Assembly (NCBI GenBank): GCA_903813345.2
Contig: CAIIXF020000003.1
Span: 34,831,000 to 34,894,999, forward strand
Direction: 5' to 3'
DNA: 64,000 nucleotides
From: Owenia fusiformis
Taxonomy: Eukaryota; Annelida; Polychaeta; Sabellida; Oweniidae
Below the pieces are notes generated by a model. That model was not told the origin of the DNA. It ran no database searches and was given only the letters and a program-made list of their open reading frames with translations. Positions 28,401-43,400 of the stretch are shown here, piece by piece; position 1 is the first letter of the stretch, and every line of letters starts with the position of its first letter. The translations under genes and the position numbers were made by a program.

Positions 28401-31400
28401 TCTACGTACCATGCTCCAGAGGGTCCTAAGCCTCCTATACCAAGCAACACCCCTCCTAGAACTCCTGGCCCTACCATGGCAGTGACAAGCAGCATGATGT
28501 CATAACGCAATGGAAATTTCCACTCGAATGGAAAATTCCGCTCAGTCATGATGACTCCTAATGCTAGCAAAGCTGTTGATAGGATCATCAAGGCTTGTGC
28601 AATAAAGGTCTGGTTATACATGAAGCCCAGTAATTTACATAAAGTATCACCAGGGTGACTGTATGTTATAACAATCACATAATGATCAATCGATCAAATC
28701 AATCCTTTTATGATATCCAACACTGCGAAATAAAGCACCAAACGCTCCGGATGGCACAATGGAGAAAATGTCATTGGTGTGTATTGTCTTCTGCAGCTTA
28801 CAACAAGGTGTGCAATGAGTCCAACATCAATGGAGACGCTTATGAAACATGATATAATTCCAACTATATGTATGCTATAAAACCATGGTGTTGAAACTCC
28901 TGTTAACGGCACTGAAACTGCAACATTTGTCAAATTTGTAAATTCACTCATGATTGTGATATCTGATGAAAGGACACTGACCATGTAATTTGTAGATCAC
29001 AATAGATATATTATGTTTCTCATAAAATTTTGTTTCCATCTAAGATCTCCTTTCCACAACCCAGATATAACAATCTTCTCACGCAGATATAATGGTTTTC
29101 ATAGTTTATTGCAACCTTGTATTAATATATCAACATTGTTAATATTTTCCACAGCTATTCATCCATGTCTAATAATGTGATGTATACACCTAGGATGTTG
29201 TATGTTATCATCAATTTTACAATCCCCACAGTACTTTGTGAAATAACATTGCTTAATATATCATTTAATCATGTCATTTAATGAAAGAATTCTTGATTAC
29301 ATTTTACGCATTAGCTTATTTAGCTTACATTGCTTATTCTACTCTTTATCATATTTTGCATCATAAAAACATCTCATCAAAACATGTTATTAATCCAGGC
29401 TTGTATTGTGTATAATACCATACATCCATGTGGTATATTGTCCCTGAATAAAATATAATTGTTGTCAGTTTAATGAAAGTAGACATCTGACAAGTCAGTA
29501 ATAATTCAACTCATGTAAATATGCCCTTAAGTTAGATAAATCATAGCCATATATTATATTGTATTACATGTCAGAGCAAATTGGTTATGTGTGATGTTAT
29601 ATCTAGGCATTGATTAGAATAATGTATACTGAATATATGTGACATATAGATTCATCACCACATTTAATCCCAATATAGTACTGAAATATATTGAATTCTG
29701 CTTAGATTATTCAAACAGGCCCTTGCTTATAATGTGATCTACCAAAGGAAAGCAAATATTCTAATATATTGAAACATAGGTGAATATACCAGAACAGGAA
29801 TTGAAATTATGGAATTTGAATTTACTTTTTTAAAATCAACAGAAGGAATTTAACCCTATCCCAATGTGAATATAAGAGGAAAATGTTGGCCTGGTGATGG
29901 ATAAGTAAGAACGTTTTTTAGGGAAAAACTGCAAATTGCCTATACCCCAGGACCTATGCATTGAATTTTATTACTTAAGTACAATTTTTAAAAAGGATCA
30001 TCACATTTCAACAGCTTGTCAAAATTTGGTGTAAAAATACTGAATAAAACTGAAGATTTTGTCATTTCATTGATATATGTAAATATAAAAGGAGCCCATC
30101 GTCAAAATATTTCAAGGAGTAGACCTGACAAAGTGAACACATTTATGATTATGATTGTACTATACCACTAATTAGGCATACTGTAAATCAATACAGTGAA
30201 ACATGTTTCAATGAACACATTATGATTGTGCTATAGCACTAATTAGGCATACTGTAAATCAATACAGTAAAACATGTTTCAATGAACACATTATGATTGT
30301 GCTATAGCTCTAATAAGGCATACTGTAAATCAATACAGTAAAACATGTTTCGATGAACATATTATGATTGTACTATAGCACTAATTATTAGGCATACTGT
30401 AAATCAATACAGTAAAACATGTTTCAATGAACACATTATGATTGTGCTATAGCACTAATGAGGCATACTGTAAATCAATACAGTAAAACATGTTTCGATG
30501 AACATATTATGATTGTGCTATAGCTCTAATTAGGCATACTGTAAATCAATACAGTAAAACATGTTTCGATGAACATATTATGATTGTGCTATAGCACTAA
30601 TTAGGCATACTGTAAATCAATACAGTAAAACATGTTTCGATGAACATATTATGATTGTGCTATAGCACTAATTAGGCATACTGTAAATCAATACAGTAAA
30701 ACATGTTTCAATTAACACATTATGATTGTGCTATAGCACTAATGAGGCATACTGTAAATCAATACAGTAAAACATGTTTCGGTGAACATATTATGATTGT
30801 GCTATATCTCTTATTAGGCATACTGTAAATCAAAACAGTAAAACATGTTTCGATGAACATATTATGATTGTACTATAGCACTAATTAGGCATACTGTAAA
30901 TCAATACAGTAAAACATGTTTCAATGAACACATTATGATTGTGCTATAGCACTAATTAGGCATACTGTAAATCAATACAGTAAAACATGTTTCAATGAAC
31001 ACATTATGATTGTGCTATAGCTCTAATTAGGCATACTGTAAATCAATACAGTAAAACATGTTTCGATGAACATATTATGATTGTACTATAGCACTAATTA
31101 GGCATACTGTAAATCAATACAGTAAAACATGTTTCAATGAACACATTATGATTGTGCTATAGCACTAATTAGGCATACTGTAAATCAATACAGTAAAACA
31201 TGTTTCAATGAACACATTATGATTGTGCTATAGCTCTAATTAGGCATACTGTAAATCAATACAGTAAAACATGTTTCGATGAACATATTATGATTGTGCT
31301 ATAGCACTGATTAGACATACTGTAAATCAATACAGTAAAATGTTTCGATGAACATATTATGGTTATACTATAGCACAATTAGCATACTGTAAATCTAATA

Positions 31401-34400
31401 ATGCATACTGTATATCAATACAGTAAAACATGTTTCGATGAACATATTATGATTTTACTATAGCACTAATTAGACTAACTGTAAATCAATACAGTAAAAC
31501 ATGTTTCAATGAACACATTATGATTTTACTATAGCACTAATTAGACATACTGTAAATCAATACAGCAAAACATGTCTCGATGAACACATTATGATTGTAC
31601 TATAGCACAATTAGCATACTGTAAATCTAATAATGCATACTGTATATCAATACAGTAAAACATGTTTCGATGAACATATTATGATTGTGCTATAGCTCTA
31701 ATTAGGCATACTGTAAATCAATACAGTAAAACATGTTTCGATGAACATATTATGATTGTGCTATAGCACTAATGAGGCATACTGTAAATCAATACAGTAA
31801 AACATGTTTCGATGAACATATTATGATTGTGCTATAGCTCTCATTAGGCATACTGTAAATCAATACAGTAAAACATGTTTCGATGAACATATTATGATTG
31901 TGCTATAGCACTAATTAGGCATACTGTAAATCAATACAGTAAAACATGTTTCAATGAACACATTATGATTGTGCTATAGCACTAATTATTAGGCATACTG
32001 TAAATCAATACAGTAAAATGTTTCGATGAACATATTATGGTTGTACAATAGCACTAATTAGGCATACTGTAAATCAATACAGTAAAACATGTTTCGATGA
32101 ACATATTATGATTGTGCTATAGCTCTAATTAGGCATACTGTAAATCAAAACAGTAAAACATGTTTCGATGAACATATTATGATTGTACTATAGCACTAAT
32201 TAGGCATACTGTAAATCAATACAGTAAAACATGTTTCAATGAACACATTATGATTGTGCTATAGCACTGATTAGACATACTGTAAATCAATACAGTAAAA
32301 TGTTTCGATGAACATATTATGGTTGTACTATAGCACTAATTAGGCATACTGTAAGTCAATACAGTAAAACATGTTTCGATGAACATATTATGATTGTGCT
32401 ATAGCTCTAATTAGGCATACTATAAATCAATACAGTAAAACATGTTTCAATGAACACATTATGATTTTACTATAGCACTAATTAGACATACTGTAAATCA
32501 ATACAGCAAAACATGTCTCGATGAACACATTATGATTGTACTATAGCACAATTACCATACTGTAAATCTAATAATGCATACTGTATATCAATACAGTAAA
32601 ACATGTCTGAATGCTCTATCTTGTATGAGTACTTGTATCTACAACTATTTTTGAGGTTATGAGTAATTAGGCATACTGTAAATCAATACAGTAAAACATG
32701 TTTCAATTAACACATCGTGATATGAATCATGTTGGTGTATTTAATAAACATGTAGATACTGTACATGTACTAAAACCTGAATAATTTGAATACTACTTGG
32801 ACTGGTCAAAAGTGTTCATATTGGCAAGTGTTCAACAATTGATATATCCACTTTGTGCATTGAGTCATAAACTTAAAAGTAAAAATGTAGCCAGAATAGC
32901 TGATACATTTATTTGGCCATATTTTGATTTCCATGATATTATTTATCATACTGGAAACAAACTAACACTTGACTGACTCAAGAGACTCCAGTATAGAATG
33001 GCATGTATTGAACCAGGCTGTCTTCATTGCTCAAACGTCAGTACTGAAATTGCTAATTTTTGACAAATCCCACATTATTATTAAGCAGCATTATTGTACA
33101 AATTATCTCTAGGCCAAAGCCCTTTTACATATCAGAAATGTTCCCACCAAAAAAAACAATCAGAACACATATACAACTAAGAAACCCAGTAAATTTCTAT
33201 TATTACCACCTTGCCGGGCCAGTTCTAGGGGTTTTAGTGCTAGTTTAGAAGGCATTAATTTTACTATATCGACCTGAGAAATGTGTGACGTCATAGTGGT
33301 GGTCCATATGGACCGGTCTAGAATATATTCTGGACCGGCAATTTTCCCCGGGAAATAAGATATCGTTCAATGCGTAAGGTTTTCTTGCTGTTTCAGTCCT
33401 GGTCATTAACGGAGGTAATAATACTAAATACGTCATTTCTGCGAGCAATATAATAATATTAAACAAATACTGGATGATCAGGAGCTGGATATGGCAGAAT
33501 ACCTATTCGAGAAAAAATATTGGGCAAGGCGGCAGCCGAGCCCAATATTTTTTCGAGGATAGGTATTCTGGCCATATCCAGCTCCTGATCATCCAGTATT
33601 TGTTTTATTATGCACCTCCCAATCAAAGTTAAGTGGAGTACTTACTGGAGTACAGGCTTAAACTGTCGTTTAGTTGACATTATTTTGACATTTATTTATT
33701 TTTTCTTTCAAAACTCAGACGACTTCCGGCCAGTTTATTCGCTACGTTGGACGAAAATATTTGCCCCGGGAATTTAATTTTTATTTATTCGAGACGTTCT
33801 TGCAGAATTATATGTAACTTTTGAATGATAGGGGTAATTGTGATTGATTAAGTGCATTTTTTCTTCTATTTTCCGCCAGTTTCAGATGTAAGCTTTAAGT
33901 AGTACTCCAGTTATTAAGAAATAAAACTCTGAAGTGGGAATGTTGCAAAAACATTGAAAAAATATCCGACCCTTTTTCTCGAAAGGGTCAGATATTAAAA
34001 AAATATCCAGCAGTTTTCAGAAAAGGGCAGAGTATTGCCAAATTACAAGCAACTAAGAACCAATCAGATTTGAGTATTTTAATGAGGTGCATAATAATTC
34101 ACTATATTGCCCTTAGAAATGACGTTATTGTACTACTCACAAGAATATATCAGCTATATTAAAAAAATGCCACCAATCTTTTTTACTTTGGCAGTCTAAA
34201 TTGGAATAAAGAAGAAAAAAAGCAAGTGTTCACATTTTAAGGTTTCTTACATCTATAGAAGATTAAAAATAGGACGTGAAACAAATGTTCACATTGAAAG
34301 GTGTTCAGATAATAAAAGTGTTCCAATATAATTTGTAAATGTGAATGTATATTACAACATATTTGTCAGTAAATGTATATTATAACACCATCTAATAATA

Positions 34401-37400
34401 AGATATATAGAGGTTATTTGATGGGAGGTTTTTGATACAGGGTATATCTGAGGGAAATACAATATATCAACCAGAGGGACAGTAGGGACAGAGGGTTGAT
34501 AGATTGTATTTACCGAGGGATACTGGATGTACTGTATACAATTGTTGACCTCTCCAGAGGTCAACCGGCAAAATTGTATACCAAGACTGTAAACCGAGAA
34601 TCTACTGTTGACAGAGACTGAAGGTCGAGGTTAACAGTAGTTTCAAGGTTTACAGTCGAGGTATATGATTTTGACGGTTGACTGAATGGAGAGGTCTACA
34701 ATTGTTTTGTTAGTCCGAAAAAACTAATAATCCATAAGCTAATATATAGACGACAATCATCAATCGGCATGGCTTCATTTCACAATCTTTTCTCCGAACC
34801 ACGCCAGCAATAACTTTTTAAGAAAATCTGAAGACAGTGGTAGCTAAACTCTCTGTTTTCAGCACATCACTGCGTATAGTAAATTAATGTTAATTTTACG
34901 TTTCTATTTGTATTTTTGCTATCCTTGTCGTCTAGCAAAGTCAAAATATTACTTTCATCAACGTTTACAAAATGCCAGTCTACCGTGTTTTTTCTGTAAA
35001 CATTATGACGTCATATTCCCCATAATTCACAAGTGTAGTACAGTAACATATGCGGTCAATAATATGATATCCCATGATGCACAGGTGGGGTACAGGCAAA
35101 AATGTTGACTGCTAATTGACCAATCAGATGCGAGTATTTACACTGAGGTACTAACAATACTGACTGTACTCTACTTCATTAAGAATTCTCTTGACTACTT
35201 TCACTGTCTGATTCAACCACTCGTCTTACCCTCTGGTTATGCTTCACCTTTGATTCCTGTGATGTCGAGGGAGCATTAAATATATTAAACGTGCCCCCTG
35301 ATATTCCAGAGAAATTTAATCCTGGAACGATTGATTCACTCTTACATACAGGTTTCAAAAAGGATGGTATGAAGTTTTGAAATCCATCTAAAGATTGCTT
35401 CTGTAAATTTTTGAAATATTGTCACCTAAATATTCACTACTAAGCTTTCAAAATTGTTTGGAAAAGTTGGTTCAGCTTACGTTAACATACAGGGTGGTCC
35501 AAAAAAGGGAACTGTTGCAACAGGCTATATTTCCCTTATTACCTGCAGGAATCCTTTCATATTTTCACATATTGTTGAGGAAGGTCTAAAATTTTTGTTG
35601 GTACTATACATTTTTCATAATCTTGAAATTTGCAGAAATTATAAGCCCTCACCAAACATCACTGAAAATCGATAAAATGTGAAGTTCAATATTTGCAATT
35701 CTTCAACCCTTCAACAATCTTCCTGTGGAAATCTTTTTAGCCGCAGAAAAACCTAATGTTTTCTGACTTTATTTGGTTTTGAATCTCGCACATTATGGTA
35801 GAAACATTAGCATCCTGCCTCTGTTAGTTGCAAAGTTATTGTGATCCAAAGAAATGGTCTAAGTTTCCAGAGACGAAAACATCTTCCAGTGAAATCGAAA
35901 CATAGCCGTATATGGTCTTAAAATGTCAATATCTTCATTATTCATGGGCCAATCCTAATGAAATCTAGCTCAAAACACTGAATATTAGATTTCCCTTTGA
36001 TTTTTGTAAGATATTTATATGAAAGACTTCTCAGATTTTGGGTCACAGGGGTTAACTTTGCCCCTTCTTACTGTTTGTGTAGGTAACATGCCCCTTAACT
36101 GTTGAATGGTTAAAACTGCTTAAAAATGGTCAATGAAATTGTGAAATGTGTTTTTCTACTCTAATAGTGTTCCAATTGTCATATGGTATGGTTTAAACTT
36201 ATATCTCTTACTGTAAGCTTTTTAAGATCATCTAATGTGTTTCAGCAATTTCCATGAATCACATTGGTAAAAATATATCTAACTTTCTGTGTTTAGGCAT
36301 GTTTGTTTGTTTTAGACCTTTTTCTATAAGATATGATAATATGAGCCAATTCATGCATGTATAAAGGAAACTATAGCCAGTTATAAGATTATATTGACAT
36401 GCCAATTTATTGTATTGTTACACTTCTGTAACTTCTTAGAGATAGGAGCATTCATTCATGCCAATGTATTGTATCGTTCATATTGACAAAATATGATATT
36501 TACTGATCAATGATTACAATGCTGATGTAGAAATATTATCTAATCATTGATTGCATCTATTTACCATAAACCCATTAACATATGGATTTCTGTTTGATAA
36601 AAGCTATATATGAATGTCTGCTTCTTTATTCTCTCGTAACACACATTACTAACTGAAGATACATGTTTTTTACTTTGTCAACCTCTATTTTACATATTTA
36701 AGTGTATCTATCCCACAATTTGCTTAATATTATAGTATGATATCACAATTGAAGATGCTAGTGTTTCACAAAAAGACCTGTGGTATTTATTAAACAAAGG
36801 CAAGAAAATGTCAAGATTACCTGATGTTATACTTGATGCAGAAGGAATTTTATTGACTGATGCTGAAGAGGTTAGGGAGTCATGGAAACAGTATTTTGAG
36901 AAGTTAGCGTCACCTGACCAAATGAACAATATATATGATGATACCTTTAAATGTGCAATTGAACAGAGAATAAAGTGTATAGAGGATGAAACTGGTCATG
37001 ATTCTCCACAATTTCAGAATGTTATAACTGTAGATGAAGTCAGGGAATCCTGTTATAAGTTACCTAAGGCCAAGGCACCAGGTTATGATGGCATACCATA
37101 TGAACAATTTCTGTATGCTGGTGATCACACTTTTAAAACTATAGCATTTCTATTTAATATGTTGATTAATGAAGAATATTCACCTAAGAACTTTAAACGG
37201 GGTGTTATAATTCCAGTATATAAAGGAGGAAAAAAGAAGAAACTTGATAAGGATAGTTACAGACGTATAACACTTCAATCATCATTGTGTAAACTATATG
37301 ATGAGATTTTACTTCAGAGGGAATTGAAGTATGGTCATAGTTATCAGACAATATCAGAGTTACAGGGTGCTAATAAGATTAAATGTAGTTCTCTTCACTC

Positions 37401-40400
37401 ATCCCTTCTTCTTCAAGAGGCTATAGCTCATAATGTTGAAAATGGAAGTAAGATTGTTGCTGCATTTTTAGACACAAAGAAGGCATACGACACGGTGTGG
37501 ATTGATGGGCTATTTGCTCAAATATATGACGCTGGTATTAAAGGGAAACTTTGGAGAATTTTGCGTCAATCTTATATAAACTCTATGGACTCTGTTTTTA
37601 TACATGGTGCAAATTCTGAATGGTTTGTTAATAGACAGGGTTTAAAACAAGGTGGAAAGATCTCCATGTATTTGTACCTTTTATTTATAAATCCGCTTAT
37701 TAACTTGCTTGCAAATAATAACTCATGTAAAGTTGGATCATTAAATGTGAGTTGTGTGTGTTATGCTGATGATCTAGCAATTCTAGCTATACACAAGAGT
37801 AAATTAATTGATCAATTAAAACTTGCTAATAATTATGCCAATAAGTGGCGATTTCAATTTAATGCTTCTAAGAGCGCAATTATGGTTTTTGGAGAGACAA
37901 AAAATCAGAAAAAGAAAAGACAACACTCTGAAGGTACCAACATTACAATTGAAAACCTTGTAATTAATGAGGAGAATTCATATAAGCATCTTGGTGTTAA
38001 TGTTTATGCAAATAATAATTCTGATAAGTTGAGGAATGTTAATGCTACAATAAGTGATGCAAGATGTAATTTTTATGCATGTGTAGGAGCCAGAATGAGG
38101 AATGATGGTTTAAACCCCTTAATACTTTCTAAGGTTTACCAGTCTGTAATGATACCTAAAATGCTATATGGAGCAGAAGTTAGATCTTTTAATAAGCAGG
38201 AGGTTGAACTCTATGAAAAAACTCATAAACACATGTGTAAATCTATTCAGAATTTACCTCAGAATACACCAAATGATGCATGTTTGGCATTATTGGGGTG
38301 GAGAGGAATATTATATAATATTGAGCTATGTAAGCTAATGTTCTGTTTCAACATATTGTCCTTGGGTGCCAGTAATATTTATAGAAACATTTTTATATTT
38401 AGAGTGTTTGATATTACTAAAGAGTATATTACTGTTTTAAATAAATATAAATTGTTGGACAATGTTGTGAGCTTCATGTACAATGGTTGTATAATTATGT
38501 CAAAGTTTCTATGGAAAAAAATATGTAAGAACAATGTCAGAGATTTTGAATTTAATAGTTGGAGACAATCTTTATCAATGAGTATTCAACTTCAAGATTT
38601 TAGAACTGTACAGTTGCATATTGACATTCCTTCTATCTGGTATTACTTAGGACTCAAACATCCCGAACTTAAGCAAAAATGTAATATGATGATTAAGTTG
38701 CTATGTGGTATACATTTTTTAGAAATTAACAACCATGGATTACCTAGAGAAAATAGGGAATGTAAGAGATGCAATAATAACTCATTAGAGGATCTTTATC
38801 ATTTTATTATGGATTGTGATAATTATGTTGATATCAGAAAGATTATGATTGAAAATTTGACAAAGGAAAATCCTACATTTAAGAAACTTTCATGTGAGGT
38901 TTTATATAACATTATTTTAGGCATGGAGTTTCCAATGAAAAATTGGGATAATGTTTTGATTATTTCATGTAAGAATGTCTCAATTATGTACCAAAGAAGA
39001 TTTTTTAGCTGATTTACCAATGTATCCATTGTTATTTTGGGTCTAAATTTTGCTCATTACATACATGTATAATTCATGATATTGTAATTGTCTAATTAGC
39101 ATAAGGTATAGTGTAAGATTGTTATAATTGTCAAACTATTCTTCAGTATTGGAGGCTAAATAAATAAATAAATAAATTATAACAGTTTGAAAGAAGAATT
39201 ACTATAAGTATTGTAGGCAAGGATATTGATCCTTAATTACTTTCTCTTTATATAACACTTATCAGGAGAAAGTAGATTTGTTTATTCTTGAGTGTATGAC
39301 TTATTGAACATCTTCCTACTTTAGTAGTATATTTACATTATGAAAACAGTGGACTGCAATTGAGCACATAACAGTATGATTTCAGCAAAACAGGCGGAAC
39401 ACCTTTTATGCTAAATTATGTTCAGGTGTTCTACTTCTATTTAAAGAATAAATAATGATAGGCCATTCAATATGATGAAGTTCAGCACAAGTTGAACAGA
39501 ATGTTGAAAAAGCACAAACTGAATAGGAGAGTATTTGTTCTGACATTCTCAATTAGAGAATGGTCATGTTTGAATAAGTCAATTAGTCATTAAGTCAATA
39601 GCACTGAGACTTTGTGTTTATAGAGGTGTATCATTTACTTAAGTATTATGTCAGCAGGTCAATCTCTAGAAAAGTGTTCTACTTATAGACTATAGAGGTG
39701 TTCTACTTAGAGAGGTTCATCTAGTATGTCATTGGAGTGATCTTTGGACTTTGAAAAGTGTTCCACTTATGGAGGTGTTCTAACTTTGAAAAGTGTTCCA
39801 CTTATTGAGGTGCATTTAGTATTAAGACACTAGGTAGATCTATGGACTTTTAAAAGTGTTCTACTTGTGGAGGTGTTCCACTTAAAGAGGCTCATTTGTT
39901 ATCATCAGGTAGATCTATGAACTTTAAAAATAACTTAAGAGGTGTTTCAGTTATACCATACTTTTAAATCAAAACTCATTCAGTTCATTTTTATAGGTTA
40001 AGTTCATATTTATTTGCCAGTTAGATTCGTGTAAATAGAATACATTGAATTGTTGCTTTGCTTTTGGCATTATCATCCAAATCAGGGACATACCTCACTT
40101 TATAATCTGTGCCAAAGCCATGTAATGCATCAGGCTGATAGAAAAGTACAATATATTATCACTTTTTTATTATTAACATAATAAACTTGATATCATCGAA
40201 CATGTTGTACGATATCACATAGATACTGTAACAATGAATTAGGAAAACTATGTATTCAAAGACATTATATTTTTACTTATTGACAGAAGGATGAAAAAGA
40301 ATTTTATATGCTCACTTTACCATCTAATACCTAATACCATTATGATGAAAGACATTTATATGCTTCCTAGATCATCTAATATCACTGTATAAAATAACGA

Positions 40401-43400
40401 ATATTGCTTGCAAATAACGAGCAATTCTAGTGGTTATTTGCTTCAAATTGCATGTTATAACCAGTAATCATCACTGACAGAACGCAGACAATAACTGCAT
40501 ATATGGAACACACATATATGCAGCTGCATATAACAAACATCCACGGAGAATACTGACTGCATATACGGGTACTGTCACTGAGTATATTTGCTTATATTCA
40601 GACATACTTTGCATATTTGCTGTTTACTTGTGATTATATGCAGCGCTGAAACTGCATATACCTTCTTATTTGGGATAGACAAATATAAGCAGCTGAGTAT
40701 ACTAGATATATATAAAAATTAAAACTGATTATATTTGCATATGATCTGCATATATGCCACTTTTCATGAGTATTTCTGCATATTTTGAGATAAGTAATAT
40801 GCAGCATGTGAGTATATTGAGACATGCACAAGAATATAAACTAACTACATTCAGCATATATGGAGTCAAGATCCGTATATTTGACATATTCTTGATTATT
40901 TAGGAGGACTGGTAGACGCCGTTTTGTGAATTGGGCATAAACATCTGTTAATGTAAATTCCTATTTATGAGCATTTGAGTGTTGTAGCTATAGGTTTGGT
41001 TTACTGTACTTGTTTTTTGGGGTAAGAGATTTGAAAAAATTGCACATAAACAGCTTTACGTTTTTTATAATTTATTTTAAATTTCTTTAGATTTCTATGT
41101 AAAGAGTAGGCCAATGAGACGACCTCTATAAGTAATAACTTCAAATAGATAACTAAAATGTATATACATCGGGAAACGAAAATCATTTTCAAAAACAATG
41201 ATATGATGATCAATACTAAAAAATATACATGTCATGATATAGGGAGAAAATCATTGTTACAACTTATTAGCCCCGTGAAATAATATCGCTTGAAGATCCA
41301 CCTTTCATATCACTTGATACATATATAGACATCTTTACATTGCACTGTAATTATATTTCTTCCTTAAATGATACATAATTATTGTAGGCAAAAATATGAA
41401 TGCCTATTTCAAATCATTGAAAATTATATTCTCTCTCGAATGATAAGCCTAATAATGATTTTACTTTTAAATGGATTTACTCATTATGTTTTGGCCAAAC
41501 CTGTATACTGCTAAATGAATATATTTACATTGCATTGTACATGATGTAACATTATATTTCTATCTTTAAAATGGTGCGAACTAATGCTCCAAATCAATGT
41601 ACGCATATTGCTCAATCTTGAAACCTGTGTTTTTTGTCGCAAGATATGGCCTGTCTTCCGGTAGCAAATTCTCGTACGATATTGAATTCTGCTTTCTCCA
41701 TTCAAACTCCTTTCTTCTTCATCCTAGTGTCTTCTACAAGTTTCTCAATATCGATGTAAATTCAGCTATCACATGAATTCTATTCTGCGGGAAATTTGAC
41801 ACTGCACACAAAGACACTGCTCTGAAGACACTCCTCTGAAGATACAAAGACACTGTGCTGTGTATTTTAATCAATGATACAAAGACATTAGTTTATAGCA
41901 TACTGTTCAGCCATACAGTATCATGGACCTTCCAAATCAAGCAATAATTATTAAATTATCAAGATCAATGCCAAATCTTATATTAACAACAATTTGCCAG
42001 GTGTCTTTATTGTGTTTTTTTCATTGTAACCTACTTTTATCAAAACTCAATCATCTATCCATTAAGGGAAATAAAAAGCAAGCTAAAGTTTCACTTACGA
42101 GAGGCTTCGTCGTGTTCCTGGGTCTGGCGTGGAGCAAATGGCTGACTGGCTAAATTGCGCAACGGGCTTCTAATCAAAAGCCCATGATTGCGCCAATGTG
42201 TAGACATTCTCACAGTGTGGCTTTATGATTGTTTACTACTCAACAGACATTGGTCATTTGGCAAGCTTAATGTTTCCCTGTCAACCACCTGTGTGCGTGT
42301 CACGTACGATTATTACTTGCGCATCATAGCTCGGAGACATGCAGCTTGCTCAATATCCACCCCCTCATCTTTAGTTATTCAATAACAAAAGATATTGTTA
42401 AAACATAAAAGACTGAATTCTGCAACATTTTGCTGCTATTGAACAGTCATAATGCTGTTTGATGAACCCATGATTTGACATCTCTAATAAGTTATCTAAA
42501 CATAAACAATTACTAATTACCTGACACAATTGCACAAAGGGGCCGGATGTTTGGAGAAGCACCTTGATAGTTGAAACCAGGAATTGTTTTGAATGGCATT
42601 TGTGATTTGTATAAAATTACCTTTTCATTCTTAGCATTCAAAATACAAACTAATAATTCGCTTTTTGATGTATTCAGTTTTAATTTCAAATAATAAGCTT
42701 ATTCATAGGATTAAATCTGAATGACATTCTGATGATTTAAGAATTGTATTAATCCTCCCGACATAATACATGTATCTCTTTAATAATCTGCAATCGAGAG
42801 ATTGATAGACATAATTTAATCAGATAAATGGCTTATCTAGTTGAAAAATATTTTTTCGAACTCTTATTTTATATTTGTGTAGGCCTTGGTGTATATTATC
42901 TATATGGTTTTAATTTCCTCGCTAATGCCTGGGTCACATTTCTCGCGATTCATCGGCCGCCGATTGAGTATTTTGAAATAACTGAAACTGAAATATGTGT
43001 TGCAATCAAATGTTTCGAAAGCCATTCACCATGATTTAAGCAAAACATTTTTAAAGCTCTTTTTCAGACATTCAATCAATTTAAATCAATCAAGTTTGAA
43101 TGCGATTGCATACATGTATTTGCAGATGTACGTAGTGTATCTTACTCACATTGTCACATAATAAGAGCTGTCATTTGACATGTAATACTGAGTTTTTTAA
43201 TATTTTAATCCATTTGTTTATTATTTTGCGATAATTAAAGCTTTAATCGGGGATAGAGATTTCGACAAAGTACACGCACATTTAGTATTACAAGTCAAAA
43301 ACCTTTTTACTTTACATCATAATCCCGGGATCATAATTTACTAGGAACCCAGATGCTAGAGGAAGCAGTAGATAAACTCACATCAAATACGCTAAATGAA

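Noticed and set aside
28694-28696. Selenocysteine at the in-frame TGA
   Set aside because: No SECIS-like element could be shown and the position is inside a transmembrane helix. A mutation or sequence error is simpler.
35485-35510. Mariner-like end (ACAGGGTGGTCCAAAAAAGG)
   Set aside because: It resembles some mariner termini, but no inverted partner or transposase is seen nearby.
42110-42205. Functional tRNA-Arg gene
   Set aside because: No T arm or B box of adequate quality and the acceptor stem does not pair.
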